A DNA stretch of 16,641 nt from a bacterium (GTDB lineage Bacteria; Patescibacteriota; Minisyncoccia; UBA6257; 2-01-FULL-56-20). Made by a program: the position numbers and the translations under genes. The DNA is taken from positions 1 to 16,641 of the forward strand of contig JAKAGE010000011.1 in assembly GCA_021817655.1 (NCBI GenBank), written 5' to 3'. Of the stretch, positions 9,101-14,611 are shown piece by piece; positions within the stretch are counted from its first letter, which is position 1; each line of letters begins with the position of its first letter. The notes beneath the pieces were generated by a model. That model had not been told where the DNA came from. It was given only the letters and a program-made list of their open reading frames with translations, and searched no databases.

Positions 9101-10234
9101 CACGAGCGCCGTGATGCCGAGGGTCGCCGAAGAGCTTGCGCTCAGGGTGCCGATCGTCCAGGTTCCCGTCGAGCTCGCGTAGGAGCCTTCCGACGTGGTT
9201 GCCGAGACGAACGTAAGCCCGGAGGGAAGGGTGTCGGTCGCGACGACGCCCGTGGACGTCGCAGGGCCGAGGTCGGTCACCGTAAGGGCGTAGCGGACCG
9301 TGCCGCCCGGCGTGGTCGTCGCGACATCGGCGGTCTTCATGATCGCGAGGTCGGCGTACTGCACGGTGGAGGTCGGCGCGGGAGTTCCCTGAACGGTGAT
9401 CGGCGCCCCCGTCACCGCCTGACTCTGCGTGCAGCTGCTCTGCACATAATTGATGACCGGATCGTTCTCGATCGTCTTGCCTTCGGTGCCGGCATTCACC
9501 GTTGCCGTAATGGCAAGCGTGATGATACTCGTACCGTTCAGAGGCCCTACGTTCCAAACGCCCGTCGAACTGGAATACGTGCCGATCGACGGATTCGCCG
9601 AAACGAACGTGAGCCCTGCGCCCAACTGATCCGTGACCGTCATGGTCGTCGTCGCCGTGAACGACGGCGCGCCCGTAAGCGTATAGGTGATCGTCTCACC
9701 CACCACGGGATCGCTGTCGCTCACACTATCTGACATCGCGGTCGCCACCGAACAAACGCCCGAACCGCCGGTGTACGTTTCCGTCACCGTGCAGGTGTTC
9801 GTCTGGCCCGGAGCAACCGATGCGCTGCACTGCGACGAATACGAGGCAGTGTAGTGCGCGGGACCGCTCGTCACTACGACCTGGTATTGCTCCGGATCGA
9901 TGTTATACGAGGTTCCCGAAGCCGATCCCGCGAACGAATAGGAGTTGCCGTAATACGTGCCGCTGCTTTCGTCCGTGATGGTCAGCTGGAAGTCGGAAGG
10001 CACCGCCGTGCCGCCCCCGGTGTTCACGACATTCACGATGGTCGTGACCGTCGAGCACCCGGGTCCGGGCGAGCAGTTCCATGCGTGCGCGGAATGGACG
10101 AGCGCCCCTCCGGCGAACATGGTGCCTCCGACAATGATCGCTCCCGCGAGGAGAAGGCCCGAGAGCGCCGTTCCGGCAGTCCTCTTCGCTCCATCCCGTG
10201 CGGGACCGAACAAATTGCGAATGAAAGAATTCAT
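6104..10234 (-). CDS. Giant secreted DUF11-repeat surface protein with peptidoglycan-binding C-terminus
   Basis: A 1376-residue surface protein, probably a stalk or adhesin held to the wall. Order: signal peptide or anchor (about 19-51, ending HSAHA before WNCSPGPGC); prealbumin/DUF5979-like module (about 60-155) with Cys136 and Cys148; seven DUF11-type repeats at about 170-265, 294-415, 588-700, 711-830, 841-960, 972-1095 and 1117-1238, marked by 'DLAIMKTVDN', 'VVATDTLPSGLTF' and 'GTWTIGTL'; a Cys-containing module at about 422-585 between repeats 2 and 3; Gly runs near 835, 1105 and 1243 as hinges; and a C-terminal peptidoglycan-binding domain (about 1262-1376, DPAQVKKLQVFLNQ and STIAAVNRFQVKYH). 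DUF11 repeats are known from long bacterial surface proteins, and this tail with GEVLGASCGLYL recurs in CPR surface proteins. No SD precedes the ATG; the promoter lies about 105 bp upstream. Confidence 0.9.
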   Translation of the reverse strand: MNSFIRNLFGPARDGAKRTAGTALSGLLLAGAIIVGGTMFAGGALVHSAHAWNCSPGPGCSTVTTIVNVVNTGGGTAVPSDFQLTITDESSGTYYGNSYSFAGSASGTSYNIDPEQYQVVVTSGPAHYTASYSSQCSASVAPGQTNTCTVTETYTGGSGVCSVATAMSDSVSDSDPVVGETITYTLTGAPSFTATTTMTVTDQLGAGLTFVSANPSIGTYSSSTGVWNVGPLNGTSIITLAITATVNAGTEGKTIENDPVINYVQSSCTQSQAVTGAPITVQGTPAPTSTVQYADLAIMKTADVATTTPGGTVRYALTVTDLGPATSTGVVATDTLPSGLTFVSATTSEGSYASSTGTWTIGTLSASSSATLGITALVNASGTAGTTITNTAIVGNSTSTVDNNLSNNSSSVSVSVLAPTSTPSATIVATKIICPSANELPDLSGTGAHITSSTAAAFLATHPDCHAAAGWEFQWGNAYAADPGASFIGPATSTNWVAPFGPTNASGTATVSVPDPASYSQIWMREVLQNGYLAFSYPGTNSTNSPEMFCNTDVLNYDNYDRITAPQNGGTYYCVAWNVPLVTPTTTASYSIVKTVDNATPVAGATVHYTVTVGNIGSSTVNNAVATDTLPSGLTFVSATTSEGSYASSTGTWTIGTLTPNATATLEVATLVNATDTVGQAITNTATIASDTASVTLTVANGGTPTSTIANLAIMKTVDNAAPQAGQTIDYTVTVDALGPATSTGVVATDTLPAGLTFEHATTSVGSYASSTGTWTIGDMAPSSTATLEIAALVDSSDPVGMQITNTAIVGESPSSTNTNTGASSSSVTITVTGGGGGGNDAALSVAKTANVTSTLPGGMIDYTITATAGGPNPSTGVVATDTLPSGLTFAHATASVGSYASSTGTWTIGTLAPNATATLEIAAQVNAVGTANTTIVNQATIGESPTLVNTSGNTTAQASVYVGTPTSTANTADLAIAKTVNNANPVTGSDVNFTVTVTNNGPDAATFVYANDQLPIGLALVNATTSASTTYSMGTGVWTIGTLAPNATATLEMETEVSALAGTQVTNTATVSSTLSSLIDPNPANNSSSVTLNVQAPPCTSNCGGGGGGGGNIPTAQIAIAKTVDNAAPAPGAVIHYTLTATAEGPSASFGVVASDTLPAGVTFVAASSSLGSYDPATGQWTIGTLADGQSATLVITATVNAGDANGMQITNTGTIHEAPNLNSPLSGPMTSSVTITVGGTGGGGGGGQVLGASTSTGEVLGASCGLYLTSYIHPVRKDLNDPAQVKKLQVFLNQNLGLDLPVSGDYDASTIAAVNRFQVKYHTEVLSPWVPLGLPTQYTPTGYVYQSTQRWINLIMCPALNLPMPHLVVDNGGK
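8260..8332 (-). repeat. 73-bp exact repeat, copy in DUF11 repeat 3
   Basis: Identical over 73 bp to 9142-9214. It encodes the conserved 'TFVSATTSEGSYASS' to 'GTWTIGTL' segment. Synonymous sites match too, which points to recent duplication or gene conversion, or possibly an assembly collapse, rather than protein-level constraint alone. Confidence 0.9.
9142..9214 (-). repeat. 73-bp exact repeat, copy in DUF11 repeat 2
   Basis: Partner of the copy at 8260-8332, 882 bp apart within the same gene. The Cys-containing module lies between the two copies. Confidence 0.9.
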
Positions 10235-10257
10235 TCTATTTTTATGTTGTTATTTTT

Positions 10258-10294
10258 AGGACCTTTGTATGGATATGAAATTAACAAAGGACCC
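10258..10294. promoter_or_regulatory. Stem-loop in the predicted 5' leader of the surface-protein gene
   Basis: Inverted repeat AGGaCCTTTGT (10258-10268) and ACAAAGGaCCC (10284-10294). The inner 7 bp are perfect and the outer pairs flank a single mismatch, around a 15-nt AT-rich loop. On the minus strand it lies in the roughly 100-nt leader, 24 bp before the ATG. It could be an RNA regulatory hairpin or a protein operator. The surrounding 250 bp are clearly AT-rich against the GC-rich genes. Confidence 0.5.
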
Positions 10295-10339
10295 AAAAAT
10301 GTATATGTAAAGGTGCGGTTGGAAAAACTAACTGCACTG

Positions 10340-10368
10340 GTTATACCACAAAACCCATCGCTTTTCAA
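10340..10368 (-). promoter_or_regulatory. Putative promoter of the DUF11 surface-protein gene
   Basis: Read on the minus strand: TTGAAA (10368-10363), exactly 17 nt ending TGTGG, then TATAAC (10345-10340). Both boxes match consensus at five of six positions. Transcription from about 10333 gives a leader of roughly 100 nt containing the stem-loop at 10258-10294. Confidence 0.6.
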
Positions 10369-10381
10369 TACCGCATAGGAG

Positions 10382-10427
10382 TTGACAAATGTATGTACTT
10401 GCATTTCTAACTAATATGTGATATTAA
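10382..10427 (+). promoter_or_regulatory. Putative promoter of the four-gene envelope cluster
   Basis: TTGCAT (10399-10404), exactly 17 nt, TATTAA (10422-10427). A perfect -35 consensus TTGACA also occurs at 10382-10387, but I see no good -10 at the right distance from it, so it may be an operator or a remnant. The predicted leader is about 50 nt and contains the hairpin at 10434-10455. This promoter stands back to back with the surface-protein promoter. Confidence 0.5.
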
Positions 10428-10433
10428 TACGGC

Positions 10434-10455
10434 GGGTTTCAGCACGTTGAAAACC
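10434..10455 (+). repeat. Leader hairpin before the envelope cluster
   Basis: GGGTTTCA (10434-10441), 6-nt loop, TGAAAACC (10448-10455): eight positions with one G-A mismatch. It lies between the predicted -10 and the first SD site and could be a 5'-end stabiliser or regulatory stem. Confidence 0.35.
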
Positions 10456-10484
10456 TCATACTACTGAAAAGAAAAGGAGAAAAT

Positions 10485-11354
10485 ATGAAGAGAGCCTCTC
10501 TTCTCCGGATCGCAGCAGTGTTCATTGCCGCGATCTTGATGTCCATGCTCACCGCATGGGCGCAGACGTCCACCCCAAGCAATACGCAGACAACGTCCGG
10601 CTCTGCCGGCGTTGCGATCGGAAGCGCTGCCGGCGATCAAAACACCGGCGGACTCACGACCGGGAGCGGCGTGGGAAGCTATCAGGCCGCGGACCCGAGC
10701 AGTGCAAGCGGCAGCGCGCTTGCATCGGGCGCCGGCGCCACGGTCTTCAATCCGGGCCCAACTTCGGCGAATAGCGAGTCGAAGATATCGATCAATATAC
10801 TCACGAACGCGAGCGGCGGAAACGTCGGAACGACGTTGGGCGCGACGGGAACCCAGGGAAACTGGTCGACCGTCGGCGACAATAGCCCCACGTTCGCAAC
10901 GGCAGGAAACACCACGACCGGTACCGCCCAGGGCAGCCTCGATAACACTCCGGGATCCGTCACGGGAAATGGGCAGGTAACTGCGACAGGATCCTCTTCT
11001 GTCACAGCCAACGGGAACGGATCGAACGATGCGAATTCAAGCATCGAATCGAACAGCTCCTCGAAAGGGCAAACAGTGATCACCGCGCAGGACCCTACTG
11101 CAACGCCGGTCACTTCGTCCGGCGTTTCGGGACTGGGGGTCGGCCAGGGACAATCGGTCGCTGGCGATCCCTCGGGGACAAGCTATGCAGTCGGGAGCAA
11201 TACCGGCGGCACGAGCTATAACCTCACCACGACGAACGGCGGCGCGCAGGGCCAGCAGAAAATCTGCGGAAAAACGAACTCCACCGTCGGGCCCGGAACA
11301 ACCAGCGCCTCATCCGTCATCCAATCCAGCGCATCGGCAAGCTCGTTGCCGTGA
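10485..11354 (+). CDS. Secreted low-complexity Gly/Ser/Thr/Asn-rich protein (cluster gene 1)
   Basis: A 289-residue protein that I do not recognise. It has a clear N-terminal signal peptide (MKRASLLRIAAVFIAAILMS, then MLTAWA, cleavage likely before QTSTPS). Nearly everything after is Gly, Ser, Thr, Asn, Ala and Gln with almost no charge, apart from a slightly more ordered patch near 97-110 (ESKISINILTNASGG). It looks like a disordered or fibrous extracellular protein. A single cysteine occurs near the C-terminus (QQKICGKTNSTVG, about residue 260), so a disulphide could only form with another molecule. An AAGGAGA SD site 5 nt before the ATG fixes the start and contrasts with the SD-less core genes nearby. 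It is the first gene of a co-directional set of four; its Ser/Asn/Gly composition resembles the N-terminal stretch of the next gene. Confidence 0.7.
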   Translation: MKRASLLRIAAVFIAAILMSMLTAWAQTSTPSNTQTTSGSAGVAIGSAAGDQNTGGLTTGSGVGSYQAADPSSASGSALASGAGATVFNPGPTSANSESKISINILTNASGGNVGTTLGATGTQGNWSTVGDNSPTFATAGNTTTGTAQGSLDNTPGSVTGNGQVTATGSSSVTANGNGSNDANSSIESNSSSKGQTVITAQDPTATPVTSSGVSGLGVGQGQSVAGDPSGTSYAVGSNTGGTSYNLTTTNGGAQGQQKICGKTNSTVGPGTTSASSVIQSSASASSLP

Positions 11355-11363
11355 TCGCGATCA
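11352..11363. repeat. 12-bp perfect palindrome over the stop codon of cluster gene 1
   Basis: TGATCGCGATCA is fully self-complementary and its first three bases are the gene-1 stop codon. It could be a protein-binding half-site pair or chance. It lies 4 bp before the larger inverted repeat at 11368-11402. Confidence 0.5.
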
Positions 11364-11367
11364 ACGC

Positions 11368-11402
11368 TGAGAGCAACGAAGGATCATCCATCGTTGCTCT
11401 CA
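11368..11402 (+). repeat. Long intercistronic stem-loop between cluster genes 1 and 2
   Basis: TGAGAGCAACGA (11368-11379) pairs perfectly with TCGTTGCTCTCA (11391-11402). Inside, an A-A mismatch is followed by two more G-C pairs closing an ATCAT loop. No U-run follows, so full termination is unlikely. A role in mRNA processing, 3'-end stabilisation or partial attenuation fits better. It ends 15 nt before the SD of the next gene. Confidence 0.75.
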
Positions 11403-11427
11403 CCCACCATCGTCCCGGGAGGGAACA

Positions 11428-12780
11428 ATGACTGGTAAGAAAGGAGTAACCGCCATTCTCACGCTCGCGCTCGCCGCGCCCCTGGGATTTTCCCAGAGCA
11501 ACGGCAACGGGAGCGGAAGCGGCGGGAGCAGCAGCAGCGCCAACAACGGCAGTTCTGCGAGCTCGAACTCTGGCGCGAACTCGAACGCCACGATCTACAA
11601 CAGCAGCACCGCGGGACATCAGTTCATCGGTGCATCACCGGGCCCATTTACGCCGGTCTTTCCGATCAACGGGCCGCAGAATGGCGGATGCTATATCTAC
11701 TATCCTGCGGCAGGAAACAATTTCTCGATGGATGAACTTCGCAACATGGCGGGCAAAAGCCGCTTGTCGAAGAAGATCCGTCACGACGTCCGGGATCCAA
11801 ACCTGATTTCGGAGAACGACGATCCGGTTGCGCTGGTCAATTACAATCCCAACGCATCGTGCAAGCCCGGAATGTGCAGCAATCCCGGGGACAAAATCCT
11901 TGCGGATTCGGTGATACCCGGGAAATACCTTCACACTGAAGGAGAACTGATCGGCGTCGCACTCCTTGATGCGAAAAAAATCTCGCATACAAGGCGGGTG
12001 GCGATCCTTGACTGTCCTCTCTCGGAGGACAAGACGAAGACCATCGGCGTCGGCCTGGGCGGTTCGTTCGCGGAAGTTCCCGGGAACGGGAACACGGCGA
12101 ACGCCGCAGCAGCCGGCGTCTTCTTCGGCGGAAGCACATCCCGCATCGAAACGCATGACGTGTTTCACGTCTATTCGCTGAACGATGGCCCTCCGACGCT
12201 CGAGGAGAAGAAACCATCCCCTCCCCCCCAACCCGCACAGCAGCCGCCCGCACCGGTAACCCGGGCGGTCCCGGCTCCAGCGCCGCAACCACCGCCTCCT
12301 CCGCCGCCAGCATCGCTCATGGCCGCCCTATCAGCGCCATCATGCGATCTGCCGAACTTTGTGGTCTATTTCCCATTTGCTCACCCAAAACAGGATGAGA
12401 TGGGAAAAGAGGCGATCGATGACAGGTATCATCCGGACCATGCAGGGGTATCCTACATGACGGAGATCGCGAACATGGCCGCATGGCTTAAAGCCCATCC
12501 GTCCTGCGTCGTGGTGGTGGAAGGTCATACGGACGAAAGCGGCGGGGCGGTCTACAACGACGGCCTCGGCGCACGGCGTTCCGCAGCGGTGGCGCAACAG
12601 TTCATTGAAGACGGCGTGCCGGAACAACAAGTCCGCTACGCTTCCTTCGGAAAACATGAGGCCACGCGCGAACACTGGTGGGAGGATCGCAAGGTCGTCC
12701 TGCACGTTCAGGGACCATCATCGGACCCCAAAAACCCGACAAACCCTGCCGTCGCCGTACAGCAACGGCAGGCACACTAA
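11428..12780 (+). CDS. Secreted OmpA-domain protein (cluster gene 2)
   Basis: A 450-residue exported protein. Order: signal peptide (about 1-22, ending GFSQ); Ser/Asn/Gly-rich stretch (23-60); an unrecognised domain (about 61-255) with Cys88, Cys145, Cys150 and Cys196; a Pro-rich spacer (about 263-296); and an OmpA C-terminal-like domain (about 305-428). In the last, VVVVEGHTDESGG (Asp369), YNDGLGARRSAAV (Arg383/384), GVPEQQVRYASFGKHE and WWEDRKVVLHV match the family pattern that binds diaminopimelate in peptidoglycan, so non-covalent wall binding is likely. Cys306 and Cys360 flank this domain and could pair. GGAGG 5 nt before the ATG (within GGGAGGG) sets the start. An OmpA domain does not by itself prove an outer membrane. 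The function of the central domain is unknown. Confidence 0.85.
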   Translation: MTGKKGVTAILTLALAAPLGFSQSNGNGSGSGGSSSSANNGSSASSNSGANSNATIYNSSTAGHQFIGASPGPFTPVFPINGPQNGGCYIYYPAAGNNFSMDELRNMAGKSRLSKKIRHDVRDPNLISENDDPVALVNYNPNASCKPGMCSNPGDKILADSVIPGKYLHTEGELIGVALLDAKKISHTRRVAILDCPLSEDKTKTIGVGLGGSFAEVPGNGNTANAAAAGVFFGGSTSRIETHDVFHVYSLNDGPPTLEEKKPSPPPQPAQQPPAPVTRAVPAPAPQPPPPPPPASLMAALSAPSCDLPNFVVYFPFAHPKQDEMGKEAIDDRYHPDHAGVSYMTEIANMAAWLKAHPSCVVVVEGHTDESGGAVYNDGLGARRSAAVAQQFIEDGVPEQQVRYASFGKHEATREHWWEDRKVVLHVQGPSSDPKNPTNPAVAVQQRQAH

Positions 12781-12783
12781 GCC

Positions 12784-12816
12784 GCCGGGGCCTGGTCATT
12801 GAAAACCAGCCCCGGC
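12784..12816 (+). repeat. GC-rich intercistronic stem-loop between cluster genes 2 and 3
   Basis: GCCGGGG-C-CTGGT (12784-12796) pairs with ACCAGCCCCGGC (12805-12816): 12 bp with one bulged C and the 8-nt loop CATTGAAA. It begins 3 bp after the gene-2 stop. No U-run follows, the same design as at 11368-11402. The rest of the gap to 12893 shows no recognisable gene. Confidence 0.75.
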
Positions 12817-12883
12817 ATATCCCTTCACGGCAGCAAAACATCGCCATCGACATCTGTCTGGCGATCGACCGGCCCATTTGGGC

Positions 12884-12888
12884 GGAGG
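12884..12888 (+). promoter_or_regulatory. Shine-Dalgarno site fixing the start of cluster gene 3
   Basis: GGAGG lies 5 nt before the ATG at 12894. It selects this ATG over the in-frame extension to 12678, which would overlap gene 2 and lacks a signal peptide. Confidence 0.8.
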
Positions 12889-12893
12889 ATGTC

Positions 12894-13763
12894 ATGAAAA
12901 ATGCACTGTACCTGATCCTTTTGGCCGTTGTTTCCGCCGCATGCGCGACGGCACAACAGCAGAAGAGCTTTACGGTCACGGGCTATAACGATGGCGAATT
13001 CGCCATCAAACAGCCGATCGAACAGCAGCTTGACACGATCGCCTCAGCCATCCAGCGCATGGGCGTACCCGAAAAAGAAATTTCGATCGAGATTGACGGA
13101 TACGCAAGCAAGTCCGGCTCCGATCGGGTAAACGACGGGGTCGCCTTGAATCGCGCGGATCAAGTCCGGAGTTTCTTCAAGAGAAAATTCCCCGGAGCAA
13201 CAATAACGGTCATCTCGAAGGGAGACGAGGCAGACAAGCGGATGGTCGTCATATCGCTCTCGACCATTCCCATACCGGACAACGCCACGAGGGAAACGCA
13301 TGCCGCTGCGCACGCAGCATCGGTCTGGCCCTATGCCATCCTTGCGCTTGCAGCTGCAGGAATCCTATTCTTCGCGATTGGCCGATCCGGAAAGCGCCCC
13401 GCGCAACCGGAAGCAGCTCAGCAAACCGCCTCCATGCGCGAAGATCCATCCGTTCCCAAGATTCCTGAGGGAAGCGTCCCCGTGGATTGCACGCGGCCGG
13501 ACGGATCATCATGCCAGGCGTATATCTATCCTGTCGGGAGCATATGGATGACGCTGTTCAAGACACAAGAGGCGCCGTCCGGACCCCTGTTCAGAAAAGA
13601 TATCCGCAAAGCCCAGTATTGCACAAGGCAATGCGTGGCCAACCCGGACTATCAATCGGCAGTCGATGAATTGATTGCCGCAGGCAAGATCACGATACAC
13701 CAACGCGAGCCAAACCAACGCGAGCCAAAGGAGGTTCGTCATGACTCTGTTCGAGTCGCTTAA
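12894..13763 (+). CDS. Membrane protein with altered OmpA-like domain and Cys-containing tail (cluster gene 3)
   Basis: A 289-residue protein. An N-terminal export segment (MKNALYLILLAVVSAACATA) carries a Cys that only loosely fits a lipobox; cleavage at ATA-QQQ is the alternative. Residues about 25-125 resemble an OmpA-like fold: EIDGYASKSGSD, then DGVALNRADQVRSFF and KRMVVISLS. The usual GHTD becomes GYAS, so the diaminopimelate-binding Asp is missing while the Arg (Arg87) remains. A membrane segment follows (about 144-163) with a GRSGKRP inside-positive flank. The tail (164-289) should be cytoplasmic and holds Cys199, Cys207, Cys243 and Cys247 (DCTRPDGSSC and YCTRQC), a possible metal site. 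The C-terminus has a QREPN/QREPK tandem repeat. The gene overlaps the next one by 23 nt, implying translational coupling. The tail was not recognised. Confidence 0.75.
   Translation: MKNALYLILLAVVSAACATAQQQKSFTVTGYNDGEFAIKQPIEQQLDTIASAIQRMGVPEKEISIEIDGYASKSGSDRVNDGVALNRADQVRSFFKRKFPGATITVISKGDEADKRMVVISLSTIPIPDNATRETHAAAHAASVWPYAILALAAAGILFFAIGRSGKRPAQPEAAQQTASMREDPSVPKIPEGSVPVDCTRPDGSSCQAYIYPVGSIWMTLFKTQEAPSGPLFRKDIRKAQYCTRQCVANPDYQSAVDELIAAGKITIHQREPNQREPKEVRHDSVRVA
13700..13729 (+). repeat. 15-bp exact tandem duplication before the gene-4 SD
   Basis: CCAACGCGAGCCAAA occurs twice head to tail (13700-13714 and 13715-13729). It keeps frame in gene 3, adding five residues (QREPN then QREPK), and abuts the SD of gene 4. 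It is a typical slippage product and could vary between strains. Confidence 0.9.
13728..13734 (+). promoter_or_regulatory. Strong Shine-Dalgarno site of cluster gene 4
   Basis: AAGGAGG, a seven-base match to the usual anti-SD, lies 6 nt before the ATG at 13741. It sits inside the gene-3 coding sequence and decides the gene-4 start against the in-frame upstream start at 13675. Confidence 0.8.
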
Positions 13764-14535
13764 CGTTCGTTCGAGAGTGGGCGGCATCGTCCTTGCTCTC
13801 GTTGTGCTGATCGGACTTCTGGGATCGGGCATCTATTTCCTCCAGAAAAGTCGGTTGGCGGATAACGCGCGGCAAGAAGCGCGCATTGATGCGGCAATGA
13901 AGGAGATCCGGGAAGAAGAGGCGGCAAGCAAAGCGGCCGAAGCGGGAGCGAACGCTCACGCCAACGCGCATGCAGCAAAGCCCGCGAAACCCATACCGGT
14001 CGACCTCGTGGTCCGCAAAGGAGAAGGGGTCGAACACCCCCTCATCAGGCAGCTTGAAGCGGATCCATCCATCGCAGATAACCTGCCAAGCCGCTTCACG
14101 GGAAACCGAAACGATCTGGCCGCCGTAAGACGGTGGGCGGGCCACGAAGTGGCCGTGCTTGCCATAAAGGCGGGGCTTGTCGGATGGGAATTCGGCGAAG
14201 AATACCGCATCAAAGCGCCCGACACAATAGCGGTTTCCTTCGTACGCGACCCGAACGGCGGACTGGTCATCGTGCAGTACGCCGCTTCAACGCTGGTAGA
14301 AAAAACCCCAGCAACAGATACCGTCGACACCGCAGCGAAGGTGGCCCCTCCCATTCCATCGGCGCCTCAAAACGTCAGCGTGGCGGGAGTCGCCTACCAG
14401 CAGGTGGCGGCATTCACGGTCGCTTCAAGCGTCGCAAAGTCACATGTTCCATTCATGACGCGACCGAGCGGAGAAATCGTATTTCACAGCCCGTTCGCGT
14501 ACATCGAGGACGGCGTCCCGCCGCAAAATGGCTAG
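13741..14535 (+). CDS. Single-pass membrane protein of unknown function (cluster gene 4)
   Basis: A 264-residue protein. A short N-terminus (MTLFESLNVRSRVGG) leads into one membrane segment (about 15-34, IVLALVVLIGLLGSGIYFL), then a charged Glu/Ala/Lys-rich helix (about 38-66, coiled-coil-like), an Ala/His/Lys/Pro spacer (67-86) and a folded domain at about 88-180. That domain begins VVRKGEGVEHPLIRQLEADP and ends YRIKAPDTIAVSFV, which faintly recalls LysM-like wall-binding modules; I could not confirm this. The last 80 residues are Val/Ala/Pro-rich with no motif I know. Most of the protein should be outside the membrane. It overlaps gene 3 by 23 nt, so it should be made with it, and it closes the cluster. 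Similarity to any characterised family is unproven. Confidence 0.7.
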   Translation: MTLFESLNVRSRVGGIVLALVVLIGLLGSGIYFLQKSRLADNARQEARIDAAMKEIREEEAASKAAEAGANAHANAHAAKPAKPIPVDLVVRKGEGVEHPLIRQLEADPSIADNLPSRFTGNRNDLAAVRRWAGHEVAVLAIKAGLVGWEFGEEYRIKAPDTIAVSFVRDPNGGLVIVQYAASTLVEKTPATDTVDTAAKVAPPIPSAPQNVSVAGVAYQQVAAFTVASSVAKSHVPFMTRPSGEIVFHSPFAYIEDGVPPQNG

Positions 14536-14566
14536 ACGCGAGAATCCTTTTCTTTCCGTTAAACCC

Positions 14567-14581
14567 GAGCGCTCAGCGCTC
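14567..14581. repeat. Small hairpin GAGCGC-TCA-GCGCTC
   Basis: A 6-bp perfect stem with a 3-nt loop, 31 bp after the gene-4 stop. It is the first of several stem-loops in the 223-bp gap before the convergent kinase gene. Confidence 0.4.
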
Positions 14582-14611
14582 ATAGCACCTTGAGTTTGGT
14601 TCTTATTGTCT

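Noticed and set aside
8260..9214. CRISPR array or insertion sequence suggested by repeated DNA
   Set aside because: Repeats are in-frame DUF11 coding segments with irregular spacing; no spacers, cas genes, transposase or terminal inverted repeats.
6065..9733. 1222-codon open frame on the plus strand
   Set aside because: It is antisense to the DUF11 gene. Its translation is a monotonous Arg/Asp/Gly-rich string (RRGRVRRERADRPGSRR repeats) created by the GC-rich repeat codons of the real gene; no domain is visible.
10270..10309. 12-codon small ORF in the AT-rich island (MDMKLTKDPKMYM)
   Set aside because: It lies inside the stem-loop on the opposite strand of the surface-protein leader, has no well-placed SD and is too short to judge.
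12678..12893. N-terminal extension of cluster gene 3
   Set aside because: The extension would overlap the end of gene 2, run through the stem-loop at 12784-12816, and bury a clear signal peptide and SD-led ATG at 12894.
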